From NCBI GenBank assembly GCA_002205965.3, contig NADL03000629.1, forward strand, positions 806,001 to 870,000: a DNA stretch of 64,000 nucleotides. The letters run 5' to 3'. Positions 14,594 through 25,304 of the stretch are shown here, piece after piece. The notes below the pieces were generated by a model that had not been told where the DNA came from, made no database searches, and saw only the letters and a list, made by a program, of their open reading frames with translations. Origin of the DNA: Kappaphycus alvarezii (taxonomy: Eukaryota > Rhodophyta > Florideophyceae > Gigartinales > Solieriaceae). The translations under genes were made by a program, and so were the position numbers. Within the stretch, counting starts at the first letter, position 1, and each line of letters opens with the position of its first letter.

Positions 14594-15289
14594 GAGCAGG
14601 CTTTTAATATTTTTATTAATACCCGCAAAATCTTGTTACGCTTCAAACACTTCTGTCAGGGACCATTGTTTAGAATGTAAGCATCATACCCAAGAAACAG
14701 CTGTCTCAAGAACCTGGAGATATAATGTGATCACCTGATTTACTTTGGATACGGCTCTCAGCCAACCAAAGGTCCATGATGACGAGGTCAATTTACTGGG
14801 TGACTATTTCAACCTTGACAAATTCTAATCTGACGCTTTTCTGAGCAGTCTACCTGCACTTTCCCCTCTGTATTTAGCATGCCTTGACTTACCTTCGTAA
14901 AGATTAAAAACCCACGAAAATAAGAGAAGTTCATAGACAGGTTCCTTGGTAGGCATAGAAACGTCGCGTTTCCTCTCTCCACGATCGGCAAGTGGCACCC
15001 CAACGCATTCTACACAATCAAGAAAGCCGCATGAATAACCAAGCCGCGGACTAAAATTCTAGGGTGAAGTCTGTTCTCACTCCGAGACCCGTTGATTTGA
15101 TGGTCATTTGCAATGCGGCTTGCTCATAAGAACTGCTTGCTTCTTTTCATATTGGTATCACAACTTCTTCGTCCAGAGTAAATGGACGTTGATGGGGATG
15201 AATCGTCTATAGAAGAGGTGCTCAGAACCAATTAACCCAAGATAGAGGTATTGCAAAGCACAAAGGTGCTACTAGGGTATAGTTGAACG

Positions 15290-16620
15290 ATCAAAATGAA
15301 ATTGGTGAGGAATAAAGTTAAAAGTACTATAAGCGAGTATATAATTGGTACGACCTTAAAAATTGTGCTCTATGACCAGCGTCAGAAACAGTTCTTGGGT
15401 TTGAATCAGATCCTCAACTTCCTAACTACTTGGGACTTGACTATAACTTGTCTGCCAACTTGCTTGACATCCATAAGAGGGAACAATTCGCTCAGCATAT
15501 AAATACTTTTTGGCTAGCCATAAAATCTCAAACAAACATAAAAAGTACCGTAAAGTGCATTAGAGGGAATGACGTGAACGAGAGATTTGAATAGAAATTA
15601 TTCCTGAAGGTAAATACTTGGGTATCATACCCATACCCGTCAGCAACCGGATAGGTGTTGGAATTGATGCGGCCGTTTTATGCACTTTCCAGAGCCAATT
15701 TTAATATCACAAAGAACCTTTGATTGCATTGAAGTCTGCTAATGCCAGCATTTTATACACTAAAAATCAATCCATGAATTTTTAATACTCATCCATATTA
15801 AAATATCTTGCGAAATCAGATTCTGTATCAAATCTAGGAATTTTTCTAGATATATTTTAGCAATAACAAGGTTTTTTTGTATCATAAGGTTCGTTTACTG
15901 TAACAAATAAGAATGACTGGCTAATATACAGTCATCTTTTATGTTGGTAGTGAGCATGTACGTGAAAGGTTGTGGCAGGCGCTGATGGCGCTTCACGCTG
16001 CCAGAAAGTAGAAAAGAGGCCAAGGAGCCAACAAAAAAATAGAATTCGAGGTTACCAACAATGCATATTGTCTCTGTTAAAATATTCCTTACTTCTTCGA
16101 CATCAATTCTATTGCGCAGGTGAAGGCAGTTTTTTGACGATAAAGAAGACGGGAGTAGGCTAGCCTTCGAACATTTCAATGGTGATGAACACCAGCATGA
16201 GTTTACCAGAAATTTCAGCATGATTTTTGATAGGGATAAATTGCCGCAGTATGATATTCTCAGAGCCAATAATCTCAGAACAGAGATGTTGCAGGTGATA
16301 AGAGTCCTTCCGAAGTACGGTAGTGGCAATTAGAAGAGACATATAAGGACGTGGAGCTGAGATAATAAAAAGCAGCAAAGAACGGGAAGACTTTACTATC
16401 TAAGCTCAGGAACTAACATAGAAAAAAATTCAGGGAAGAAGTTACTTTCCAATTCTGAAATATTTGGTACTTCACTTGACCTTTTCCCGAAACTTGTTGG
16501 TTCTCTCCTCGTGAAAGCAGATTATTCAGCTTATATAATCCTTTTGGATAACTTTAAAGAATCAACCAAACATACTAAATATCATTAAATGCATTAATGG
16601 GAATCTTTTGGACAAAGAAG
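15290..16620 (+). repeat. Repeat X, diverged copies 2 and 3
   Basis: 15480-15800 contains a frame with NIKSTVKCIRGNDVNERF then GKYLGIIPIP. 16160-16340 contains a frame with FDRDKLPQYDILRANN, and 16400-16620 repeats the block seen at 15480-15600. Equivalent pieces occur at 61440-62210 in the order DR-K block, T-rich block, KYLG block, so two partial copies appear to lie here in tandem. Frames are broken by stops. A KYLG-type motif can occur in reverse transcriptases, but no catalytic motif is visible, so the family stays open. Confidence 0.35.
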
Positions 16621-16627
16621 ACTAATA

Positions 16628-17040
16628 CTACATACTATCTGCATAAGTATATATACATTTCTCCTCAAAATCTTCGTCCTGGAGATCAGAGACAAACAGG
16701 TATTCCAAAATATCCATACCCATCAATGGAGTCCTTGCAAATTCTGGAGAACGGCACAGAATGAAAGGAAGCCTCTCCAGACATGTCAAGACCCTCTGCT
16801 CCCTCCTTATATCTCTTATTCTCCGCCAAATCTGCAATATAGTAGTCACAGTTTACGATTACACCCTCCATCCCACTTCAATCTTCCACACCATCTCTCC
16901 AATGATTCTACAATGATGGCTTCCATGGTTCCATCCCATCCTCCCCATCTTTTCATCCGTTCACATCAGTCTCATCCTCCTCCGTCCCCTCCGCTTTTTC
17001 CCCTCTTTTTAATCCTCTTGATACTCCGCTTCCTTTAAAT
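16628..17040 (-). pseudogene. Decayed copy of the acidic LTR-adjacent ORF
   Basis: On the minus strand one frame reads GLDMSGEASFHSVPFSRICKD and the neighbouring frame reads GMDILEYLFVSDLQDEDFEE. Both align, in order, with the C-terminal part of the acidic ORF at 51286-51779 (LDISQGE..S..PFADICGDC and SMDILEELFGSDL), so this is a frameshifted third copy. Upstream (to about 17040) the minus strand is purine-rich and encodes acidic residues, as in the other two copies. No LTR was recognised beside it. Confidence 0.5.
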
Positions 17041-17580
17041 ATTGACAGCGGATCCACTCTCGAATGCGTTACAACTACATACTTCTCTACTTGTCCGCGT
17101 AGTCAGTTGGTACATTGGTCATCGAAGCCATGCAGTCAAGGGAACAGAGGGCTATGCATGACTTGGCGATGATGAAGTACGGGCGAAATTCGGTCATACT
17201 GAGGACAAATTATGTGTGCCAATAGAATTGCTGATAGAATTAGTGTCGCTTCAACGACGATGCAACTAAAATTTTAGATAGGGTAACTTCTTCGCAAATT
17301 TTCGCAGTGTTGGGTAAAATAGAGGTACAATGTTGCGGCTTTCAATTTCTATGTATTCAGGGCAATCATAAAACTTTTCTTGATTCAATAGGTATTTTAC
17401 GGACTAGGATTGATAAGTACTGTGAGAAAAAAAATCTTGAACAAGTTCCCATCTGTCTTACGTATTGAAAAAAGTTTCTAGTTTCGAGCTCTTCGTCACG
17501 AATCATGCAGAATTGCGAGTAGTGTTTGAAGATTTGTGAGTAATTTACATGACCAAAAGCGCGATAGCACATGCGACTGA

Positions 17581-18507
17581 GTGCTCCTCTTTCCTCGGTC
17601 ACCTTTACCGAAAAATGGCAGAGCTGATGCCAACCGCTGCATCATTGCCTCCAGCAGATTGGGGACAACATCCTTTTTCCACAATCCCTACCCTTTCGCC
17701 TCTACCAAACCTTTTTCACTTCCGAAGGTCCAGCAAGAAATTTTGGAGATCCGCAGCCTGCCAAATCTTGCATTTTACAAGCTCAGGCGCCGCTCCCGGT
17801 TTTCTAATGACGATGACCTCGTTCTGATTAGAAAGATCGCCGCCGATAAAGCGCATATCGCTAACAACGGATAAACAAGAGAGCGCTTCGAAACCACTGC
17901 ATCGACGGCTAATGCGACGAAGAAAATGCCCATTGTCGTAACTTGGAGGTCGGCTTAAGACCAGTACAAGCGCCTATAAAAGCGATTCGCCCGGTGTGAA
18001 AAAATGAAAAGCCGCGATAGTGAGGTATGCAGCGAGATTGGAGAGGCAGAAGAACTCCTGAGTATGATTCGGGAGACGGATTTAGACTTTGCGAAGGAGC
18101 AAAAAACGAGGCGTAAGTAGGTCTCTGAAGAAGAGGAACGAAAGGAGCATCTCAAATATGTTATTAGACAGCGCGTAACGGAGTCGCGCACCGCATCTGA
18201 GGTTGTTGTGGCGGTGATGTTTGGTGACGAAGAGGAGGGAGTTGGAAGCGGTACTGTGTCTCTGTTGGGGAGTGCACAGAAGAAGAGAAAGACTCCCAGC
18301 TTCTCTCCAATCGAGGATGAGATACCTGCGTCTACTGTTGCACTATAAAAGGAGATCATCGAAAGGAATGAGATCGAGGCGAAGCGTTAGGCGTTCGACC
18401 GCGAGAAACTCGAGGGAGAAAAGATGAAGCGCGAGCGTGTTCATGCAGAACGCAGGGAGGAGCGTTAGGCAGCTCAGAAGCTCTCTGGCTGGAAAAGTTT
18501 CGCATGA
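17581..18507 (+). pseudogene. Myb/SANT-like DNA-binding protein of a PIF/Harbinger element (seven nonsense codons)
   Basis: One + frame runs about 300 codons from 17581 to a TGA at 18505-18507. It is interrupted by seven stops, all TAA or TAG: 17872, 17956, 17977, 18118, 18346, 18388 and 18466. Read through, it has a Myb/SANT-like N-terminal region (NDDDLVLIRKIAAD, then DQYKRL), a segment EAEELLSMIRET, and a very charged C-terminus (FDREKLEGEKMKRERVHAER). These are typical of the accessory DNA-binding protein of PIF/Harbinger transposons, and the matching DDE transposase lies next door on the minus strand. In family members this protein works with the transposase, probably in nuclear import and TIR binding. 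Several stops sit where Gln is plausible, consistent with CAA/CAG changing to TAA/TAG. The true start is uncertain. Confidence 0.6.
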
Positions 18508-18537
18508 TTATTGGCGTCTTTCGGCAGTCAAAACGCG

Positions 18538-19420
18538 TTAGAGTGGGCATCGGTCCAGAAGAACAGCCCTTAAAGGATTAAAGTAGTGGTATATCGAATC
18601 TATTTTAACTGTGCTGCGCGGCAATATTTTATACAGCCGCGAGGTTATGTGGCTGCTTAGAGTTGGCTTGCTGCATCCAATGTACTTTAATGCCTGGTTT
18701 CCACAGATGAAATCCTTAAAGTTACCAATGATCATTGCTGCTATATACACTGTACCTAAAAGATATTCTAGAACGCGCAGTTTGCGCGGGAAAACCATCC
18801 TGGTCCAGTACAACTTGAACTCCTAGAAAGTCCATTCCATCAGAATTCTCCCAGTCTACATTGCTGAGTTGAACTCTTTTTGGTTCACACTGAGCATTGA
18901 GCCCTGAAGTAGTACCTGAAAATAGACACTTTGATTGTATCCGCTGTCTCTGTACACTAAGTACTGCGTTCCATTCACAGTAAGGCGAATAGCTGGCTGT
19001 TCATCCAGCTCGGAGCGCAAATAAAGCATCAATTTGTGCATCCCCCCTTCCACAGGGCCATGTCCATGTAGCAATAACCCAATCAGGCACACTACCGACT
19101 ATACATCATGCACGTGGGATCTTCTATGGTATTTGTAAACTATTTTTTGTAATCCATCGTCCCCTGGTCCCTCAATTGCTATATTTGTCCTACCAATAAA
19201 GCCTATGCATTTTTCAAGTGCACAGGCTTTTTTGTCCTGTGCCGACTTCTCGTTGTACTTAGTTCGTTCTTCCTTAAACGGTGCATGTAGTAGATCCATT
19301 ATTAGGTTCTGGTAGTTATCCACGAATTCATCCATTGTTTCCCGGAATATCTCCGTCAGCTGAGATGCGTACTTGAGGGATATCAATTCGTGGTCAACCC
19401 ACCTGCAAGAGGTTGCAAGT
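18538..19420 (-). pseudogene. PIF/Harbinger-type DDE transposase (inactivated)
   Basis: A single minus-strand frame reads from about 19420 to 18538. It shows the family order: KCIGFIGRTNIAIEGPG (family GFIDGT), a stretch HVHDV-stop-SVVCLIGLLL (family H..K.QSVV), GPVEGGMHKLMLY, YRDSGY (second catalytic Asp), and GRILMEW (the Arg...Glu region with the catalytic Glu). The first catalytic Asp is replaced, since GFID has become GFIG. The frame is cut by TAG codons at 19099-19101, 18856-18858 and just downstream of MEWTF. The first of these falls exactly on the Gln conserved in this family. It was a nuclear transposase acting on terminal inverted repeats. It is convergent with the Myb-like ORF at 17581-18507. 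I could not locate its TIRs. Confidence 0.7.
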
Positions 19421-20291
19421 CGGCTTAAGAGGACAAAAGGTGGGATTAATAGCGTTCAAGAGTAGTAGTTTCTTTTTGTAATGTATCGCTCCGACTTTTT
19501 GCTAACAATGGATACAAGCACCAGTATATACACTTTAGGGAAGTGAAATGTGATGAGAAAGGCGTAGTTCGAGAGGATTAAAAAGTCTTCCCGAATTTCA
19601 CCGTTGACATTTCGTGGTTGCAGCGTAAAAATTCGGCATGGTTGTCCCGATGTTTGTGGAAACGTTGAAATGCGGTGGAAAGGAGCCTAAATGAGACATG
19701 TGTCAAACGGCTCCTGCAGTAGATGAGTGACATAAGTATATTGCGCTAGCTTTTAACACCACGCCGGGCAACAGCCTTGGTCTGGTTGCGTAAGTTTACT
19801 CTGGGCATTTAAGGTAGAGTCGGGTGATGTGAGGGACGGGTGGGGTCCAGGTCCAAATACTCACGCAAACACGTTGCCCTTCTTCAGTAAACTCACTTCC
19901 GAGTGTGTGTTTACAGAACTTTGAAGCTCTAGGTCAGCATCGCATTTCCTGAAGCATTGAAGAATTTTCCAAGAATTCGGGTAGTCCGAAATGTATATAT
20001 AATATCGCATTTGAGTTTGAAGGACGAAGCGAATCACGAGTCGAAAGATTTATTTTCGGAAAAGGAAGACCAAATCTTCAAACGTAAAATAGAAACTGTA
20101 ATCGCACAGTGAAATTAGAATCATAAAAGGATAAGGACTGTGGAATTCTTTTATTGAAGGAAAATGTAGGACGATTAGTTCGAAAAAGGAGAGCTGAAGA
20201 ATGGATCTCGGGATGAATGGAACAGGAATTTGCGGAAAGAACCGATTTCGTGATAACACGGAGGTGTGTCCGACTGTGGGCAAGAGGCGCT
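19421..20291. other. Intergenic stretch, no gene seen
   Basis: No open frame with recognisable motifs. Short frames here lack any domain. A piece of the Harbinger element's flank may be included, but no inverted repeat was found. Confidence 0.4.
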
Positions 20292-20348
20292 GTATGTGTT
20301 ATAGATCTAGTATATCGTCCAACAGTAAAACACCCAAGACTTTCCCCC
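20292..20348 (+). repeat. LINE-C 3' terminus (type I)
   Basis: Contains GATCTAGTATATCGTCCAAC then AGTAAAACACCCAAGACTTT and a run of five C. This matches the LINE-C 3'-terminal consensus seen at 47500-47538, 60410-60469 and 60700-60752. It is a very short 5'-truncated copy or relic. Confidence 0.55.
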
Positions 20349-20491
20349 TGTGTGAAAGGCGAGTGGAGAATCTCTACAGCTGTGGGGGAAAGTATGAAGA
20401 GGCGCCAAGGAGGAGTAGGATGGAAACTAATTGGAAAGACGCCAGGAAAGAACCTCACGGGATTAATGTCGTTGGTGAATAAATCGTGTAA

Positions 20492-21060
20492 CTATTGATG
20501 GGAAAGATTATTCCTGTGCCAAGCAGTGTGGACAGCATGGTACCGGAAGAATTGAAAGCATTCTGGCCCAAGGGCACCGTAGATGTCGATGTCTATTGGA
20601 ATGACAAGATATTGCAGGAACAGCAAGCATCCCCGTAGTGAGAAAGTTTGGCACATTCGGCGAAGGCTTCTTTGGCAGCTCCAAGTAGAGTGTCCTAGTG
20701 GACTCGGGACTGGACGAGAGGATAAAAGCAGCGATAGCATCCTCGCATTGTGTATTATCTTGAGAGTAGGTTAGTAAAAAGTGACTGCATAGCTGATGTA
20801 AAGCGGGACTAGATGCAAAAAACAAAGCAGCCGCATTACCTTTGGCAGAGATAGGACATATTCCCAAGGTCAGCTTCTTCTCGTCAATCGATTTGACGGT
20901 TTTTGTAGCTCCTTGACTATTGTGCTATCTATCATTCCATCTACCAGGTGGCGGATGCAATGTAGACATAGCCCGCTGGAATGTGGAGCCCTTTTCCATG
21001 TGCAAGATTTCGGCACAACTCGCAGAAAGTAGCTCACATTGCAGAACCAAGGCAATTGCG
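20492..21060 (-). pseudogene. LINE-C ORF2 fragment (post-RT region and endonuclease end)
   Basis: On the minus strand, 21055 onward reads NVSYFLRVVPKSCTW, then GMIDSTIVKELQ and AAALFFASSPALHQL. These match the post-RT region of the LINE at 23033-23650 (YLLRVVPPSCT, LAGGVLD, AAAFFASSS). Nearer 20600 it reads DIDIYGALGPECFQFF, matching the LINE-B endonuclease end (VGIDVYGAMGDDGKGFF). Frames are interrupted. The + strand open frame over 20498-20638 is a shadow of this minus-strand coding. Inferred as an internally deleted, decayed copy. Confidence 0.55.
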
Positions 21061-21440
21061 AACTAATTGAACTGAAGCCTGTTCGTCTTCAAGCGCCATA
21101 CCCGTGATGTGCGCAAAATTAGCACACGAAGAAAATCTAGAAGAGGACCAAATTTGGATACAGTATCGGAATTTGGAAGATACTTTTACAGTTTCTGAAT
21201 TTGCAAGATATTTTTAATTTGGATGAGTGTGGCAAATTCATGAGTTGATTTTTTATTTTAATACACGGTGTCATAAATAGATGTCATTACTGTACAAGTC
21301 CAAGGTCTTCATACTTTTCGAGGACGTCGCAGTATTTAAAGTTCAAAATCGACGTCGTTGAGGCAACCTCCCGCCATCAACTACCCCATCGGCTCACCCC
21401 TTCTTTTGGGCCTTAACATGACCAAACTCCGCCATTCCCT

Positions 21441-22038
21441 CACCATCACCAAGTCACCCCGAAGCCGTCATCCACTCAACGCTTTGGCCCTGAAGGCAAA
21501 TGGTCCAACCGACTACGATGATTAATGTAGAAGGTTGGACCGGGAACGCCTTCGGGAGTGGGCCCGCCGTAACTGCTTCGAGCAGGCAGAAGATGCAGAG
21601 AAGGAAGAGGAGGAGGAGGAGGAAGAAGAGGAGGGAGAAGCGGAGGGAGAAGAGGAGTCACAGGAGTCAGAGGATGAAGAGGATGAAGAGGAGGACTGGG
21701 TGGACCCGTAGGAGCCACTAGTGAATAACGGTGGTGGGGCTCCTATGGAGAATGAAGGGGAGAATGAGGGATTAATCGTGATCTCTGACTCTTCTGACGA
21801 AGATGAAGAGAAGAGTGAAGAGGAGGGTGAGGAGGATGAGGGGGAGGGAGACATGGAAAGTGCAGGATTAGTGGGGAAGTGGCTGGAAAAGATAGAACAG
21901 ATGGTACCAACTCTGGAACCGGATGGGGGCATCCTCAGTGGTCTAGATATTTTGCAGGAGGCAATGGAGAATTATAAGCTGTTCGCAGATAGTTGTGTGT
22001 ACTGCTTGGGTAGAATGGATATTATGGGGGAACTGTAG
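21441..22038 (+). pseudogene. Acidic (Glu/Asp-rich) ORF upstream of an LTR, copy 1
   Basis: The frame reads DRERLREWARRNC, then a long Glu/Asp run, then ISDSSDEDEEKSEEE, and ends QMVPTLEPDGG..DILQEA...FADSCVYCLGRMDIM at 22038. The C-terminal third aligns with the ORF at 51286-51779. In-frame stops TAA (21523) and TAG (21709) break it. An LTR-like sequence begins immediately after, as in the 51-kb copy. The function is unknown; an accessory ORF of the gypsy family or a low-complexity nuclear protein are both possible. Serine-rich frames on the opposite strand are shadows. Confidence 0.5.
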
Positions 22039-22042
22039 GCTC

Positions 22043-22507
22043 TGATGAAGACGGAATAAGATATTAAGGAAGAAATCTAGATATTTATTATAATAGTATC
22101 TGCTGTTAATCTTTCACGTTCACCCGATTCAATTTGATGCATTTTATGGTTCTTAGTATGTTTGTTTGAGACTTTACGGTTAGCCAAAAGTTCCATATAA
22201 GCTGAAGAAACTGCTTCCTCTTGTGGAGGTCAAGCAAGTTGGAAGACACGTTCAAGTCAAGTTCCGAGTAGTAGGAAGTTTAAAGTTAACTCCAGACCCA
22301 AGAAACATTTTTCCTACGCTGGTGACAGAGCATCAGTAGTAGACCTTGCCCCTTCTATACTTGCTTGTAGCCCTCTCAACTGTCTTCCTTATCAACTCCT
22401 TTTTCTTCGTTCAACTCTATCACGGTAGCACTTTTGTCGCTTGCGACACCTTCTCCTTTGCGTAATTGATTCTGAGTATCTCTTCTCCTGACGGTTAACC
22501 CCTATCA
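22043..22507 (+). repeat. Gypsy-type LTR (diverged)
   Basis: The sequence from GCCAAAAGTTCCATATAAGC to TTAACCCCTATCA matches the LTRs at 51791-52220 and 37651-38257 throughout: the TATATAAG-like box, AGACCCAAGAA, CTTGCTTGTAG, GTTCAACTCTATCACGGTAG and the end CCCCTATCA. The left edge is set at the first TGAT after the acidic ORF by comparison with the solo LTR and is uncertain by tens of bases. It is more diverged than the other two copies. No internal gag/pol follows it. Confidence 0.6.
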
Positions 22508-22629
22508 ACATTGTTGTAAAGACTTTATTCTTGAGTTGCCGCATATCAATTCAGATGTTTCCTTTCCTTACGGTCCCTATATTTAGTATTCGGGCATAGT
22601 TGATGAATAGTGTTTAACTAAGGAACGGC

Positions 22630-23827
22630 CTAGGTCTATCGCGGAGAGGTTCAGCACCTCTGTTGGAGGGATCCACACGCGCGTGTTGCGCCGCATCATT
22701 TGCGCTATCTGGTCGTCAGTTGCACAAACTATTTTCGCGCATGTCGCTGCACGTGGACGACGTGGGCCATCATTTTACCTCTTCGCTAGCAATATAATCG
22801 GATCCTGCAGCGGACACCTGTTACACTAATGCCATAAAGTTTATCGTAAACGGTGTCTCTTGCGAGCCAAGGCAGTGCCCAAATGATTAGGAATCATTGC
22901 GAACTGACGACAGGTAGTACTGTCGAACAGTTAATCGAGTACTCAGGAGCCTGAAATGGGCGGTAGTGCTGTAATAACTGTTCAAAGTAGTTCAGAGGGT
23001 CTTGCTGAGCTGGATATTGTCTGTATATTTTCGTATACTCCGTAGATGCTGAAAGCCGAGGACTGCAATTGTCGCTGCCGAAGTGCACCGTCTGGTGGCC
23101 TACAGCCCCTCCAGGGTCAGCACAGAGTCTCTACCCAGACGGGATTAAGCAAGAGTACAGCGAGGGTACTTCCGTCCTGAACGCCCCCGTTGGTACTAAG
23201 GAATACACCACACGGTCCTTTACGAACCATGTCTCATCCCTCAGACCATTCCTTGAGACCATTGCTGACCTTGAGAATAGGCAAGTGACATTCCAGCTAC
23301 TGCGTAACTGTTTTGGCGTTTGCAAAGTAGGCTATTTGTTGCGGGTAGTGCCCCCGTCTTGCACTGGAGAAGGAGCGGAAGAGTTCGACAGGATGATGGA
23401 GGACTGTGTTCGAAAATTGGCAGGGGGAGTACTGGATTCGGAAGTATTCCGAGAACTCCAGCTGCCGGTCACACCAAAGGACAAGAAAAAGCAATCTCTT
23501 GGGATCGGACTCACCTCTGCGAAGAACATCACGGCTGCGGCGTTCTTTGCTTCTAGCTCATCATCTAGCAAGCTTTGCAAGATCTTGCTCCCAACGACTA
23601 TTAAGGAGCTAGGAACATACGAAGCAGCTGCAGATGCCCATCGGAGGTGGTCGACCTCTTGCCTGTCGTCTAGGATTATCCCGTTTAGTGTAATTTGCTC
23701 GCAAAAAACACTATCGCAAAAGACGCTGACGGACGCAATCCATGAAGCAGAATTGAGTAGTTTCCAACTGTGTGGTCTAGTGCTATGGATAATCAGTTTT
23801 GTTTGTTTGTTTGTGGTTAAGAGATGA
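22630..23827 (+). pseudogene. LINE-C ORF2 fragment: RT and post-RT region
   Basis: 22640-22800 contains VLRRIICAIWSSVAQTIF, resembling the RT segment AMGTVLRRFICRLVVRR of LINE-A. From 23033 the frame reads LQLSLPKCTVWWPTAPP, then SVLNAPVGTKEY, LLRNCFGVCKVGYLLRVVPP, EFDRMMEDCVRKLAGGVLD and AAAFFASSSSSSKL. This is the region after the catalytic FADD motif that is typical of protist LINEs with a C-terminal endonuclease. The catalytic motif itself is lost in the decayed part (22800-23030). The open frame from 23069 continues to 23827, but its last 50 codons lose similarity. Inactive. Confidence 0.6.
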
Positions 23828-24003
23828 CACCCTACCTTTTAGTGGTTATCCTTAGTTGTTGTCTGAGTTCGGTTTTCGGTAGGTTTGCCGGGTTATTGTG
23901 TACAAAAGGGCATGGTCCAGTTGGAAAGTAGAGCACGACGACAACTTCAGGGTTTGTCAAAAAAAACTGGTCAGATACTTTCCTCACGCCTTCGTTTTAC
24001 GAA

Positions 24004-24770
24004 GGGGGGAGGTTTGGGTGTTTTACTCTTGGAAGGTATACCCGATCTATCCAATGGTTTTCCAGACAACCACAATCGACTCAAAAAGGGTATACTGACA
24101 CAGTAATGGCCTCCCTTCCACCTTCTGGTAGATTGGAGTGCCATCCACAGCTTTCGACGCATCGTACGGTTTCGCAATTGGCTTGACAATGATACGATAT
24201 CTACGCTTCGGTACAAATTTACTGGATACCAACCCACATATCCACCATAGTAAATTAACCCCCCATTTACACATGGGGAAGGAGTTACGCCCCCTATAAT
24301 GCTACCGGCAAGCCAGCCATCAATCAGGCCGTATTGGACATGACGGCTTTACAGCGGCAAGTGAAATGGTTTCGGTGGTGTACTCTTGGAAGTATAGTCG
24401 TTCTATCCTGAAGATTTCCGAACACCTGCAATCGACTCAAAAAGACTGGGGAACGTTTGGGTGTTTTACTCTTGGAAGGTATATCCGATCTATCCCATGG
24501 TTTTCCAGACAACCACAATCGACTCAAAAAGGGTATACCGACACCGTAATGGGGAAGGAACTCAAAAAGATATACAGACATAGTACTGGGAGAGGAACTA
24601 AGCTCCCCAAAAGCCACCCAAGGGCTAACCACAAAGCAGGCCGCATTGGGTATAGCGGCTGTTGTAGCGTGCGAGAGAAAAAGTGTTGGGTATTGTACTC
24701 TTGGAAGATATATCCAATCTATCCCATAGCTTTCCCGACAACCACAATCGCCTCAAAAAGTACGCCCTTA
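24004..24770 (-). repeat. Cluster of four LINE-C type I 3' ends in tandem
   Basis: Four minus-oriented copies start near 24004, 24359, 24447 and 24677. Each opens with a G-run or its remnant, then GTTTTACTCTTGGAAG, an ATCTATCC block and CAACCACAATCGACTC or a close variant. Behind two of them, minus-strand frames read AVMSNTA-stop-LMAGL (24360-24290) and TTAAIPNAACFVVS (24680-24600), i.e. the ORF2 C-terminus. The first copy is split by a type V insertion at 24118-24271. No host coding sequence is visible. Confidence 0.6.
24118..24271 (+). repeat. LINE-C type V 3' end inserted in another LINE-C end
   Basis: Plus-oriented copy beginning CCTCCCTTCCACCTTCTGG and ending AGTAAATTAACCCCCCATTT then AC. 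It interrupts the type I sequence that elsewhere reads GACACAGTAATGGGGAAGGA, so it inserted later than that copy. The flanks (AGTAATGG and ACATGG) could be a degraded target-site duplication. Confidence 0.55.
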
Positions 24771-25204
24771 CAGGAACGGCGAAGGAACCGCGTGCAAATG
24801 AACTACCACGTTTCCCACCCCAACGAAGGCACTCTGTAATGCAAGGTAGCCGGGTATCAGCCATACTAACTATTACGGCGAATAACCACCCCCGGTTCCC
24901 CCGGTATAATACAGTAGAACCAAGTGCCAGTTGATTCCGGGATTATTAGTGCCTTCTGGTCCTCTACGGTTTCTTGTTGTAATATTTCTCCAATGAGGAA
25001 GTGTGATTCACGTGCTGTTATGCAAAGATTTGGTTGTCTTGCTCATGGAAGATATATCTGTGCGGGTATTGCACACTGGTAAAGTTGACAGCAGAAAAAG
25101 CTCTGTTAAAACTTTCTACAGTAACAGGGGGGAAAGGGGTGTGTTTACTGTGGGAGCTCGAAAGGCCGAGAGCCAGTGGAGTTTGTTAGGAACACAGTAA
25201 CAAT

Positions 25205-25304
25205 AACAGTGTAAATGGGGGGTTAATTTACTGTGGTAGAACCTGTGGTAGATATGTGGGTTGGTATCCAGTAAATTTGTACCGGAGCGTAGATATCGTA
25301 TACA
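25205..25304 (-). repeat. LINE-C type V 3' end, short copy
   Basis: Starts GTAAATGGGGGGTTAATTTA and extends only to about GATATCGTA near 25300, so it is truncated more strongly than the 159-bp and 335-bp copies. Similar AGTAACAGT-like sequences on both sides could be a target-site duplication but are imperfect. Confidence 0.5.

Noticed and set aside
17581-18507. Host-wide reassignment of TAA/TAG to Gln
   Set aside because: Both LPMO paralogues end their similarity at the same TAG, LINE-A and LINE-C ORFs end in conserved TAG, and TGA stops at likely Arg codons also occur in other elements; deamination is simpler.
20498-20638. A small + strand gene of 46 codons with a good ATG
   Set aside because: The opposite strand reads the LINE endonuclease end (DIDIYGALG..FFR); the + frame is its shadow.
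21476-21932. Ser/Pro-rich minus-strand proteins opposite the acidic ORF
   Set aside because: They are the complement of the Glu/Asp codon runs; the conserved C-terminal motif is on the + strand.
24324-24632. Minus-strand ORF of 102 codons with FLSRLWLSGKPWDRSD
   Set aside because: It lies in the repeated LINE 3' UTR; the open frame is a by-product shared by copies that follow a conserved stop.
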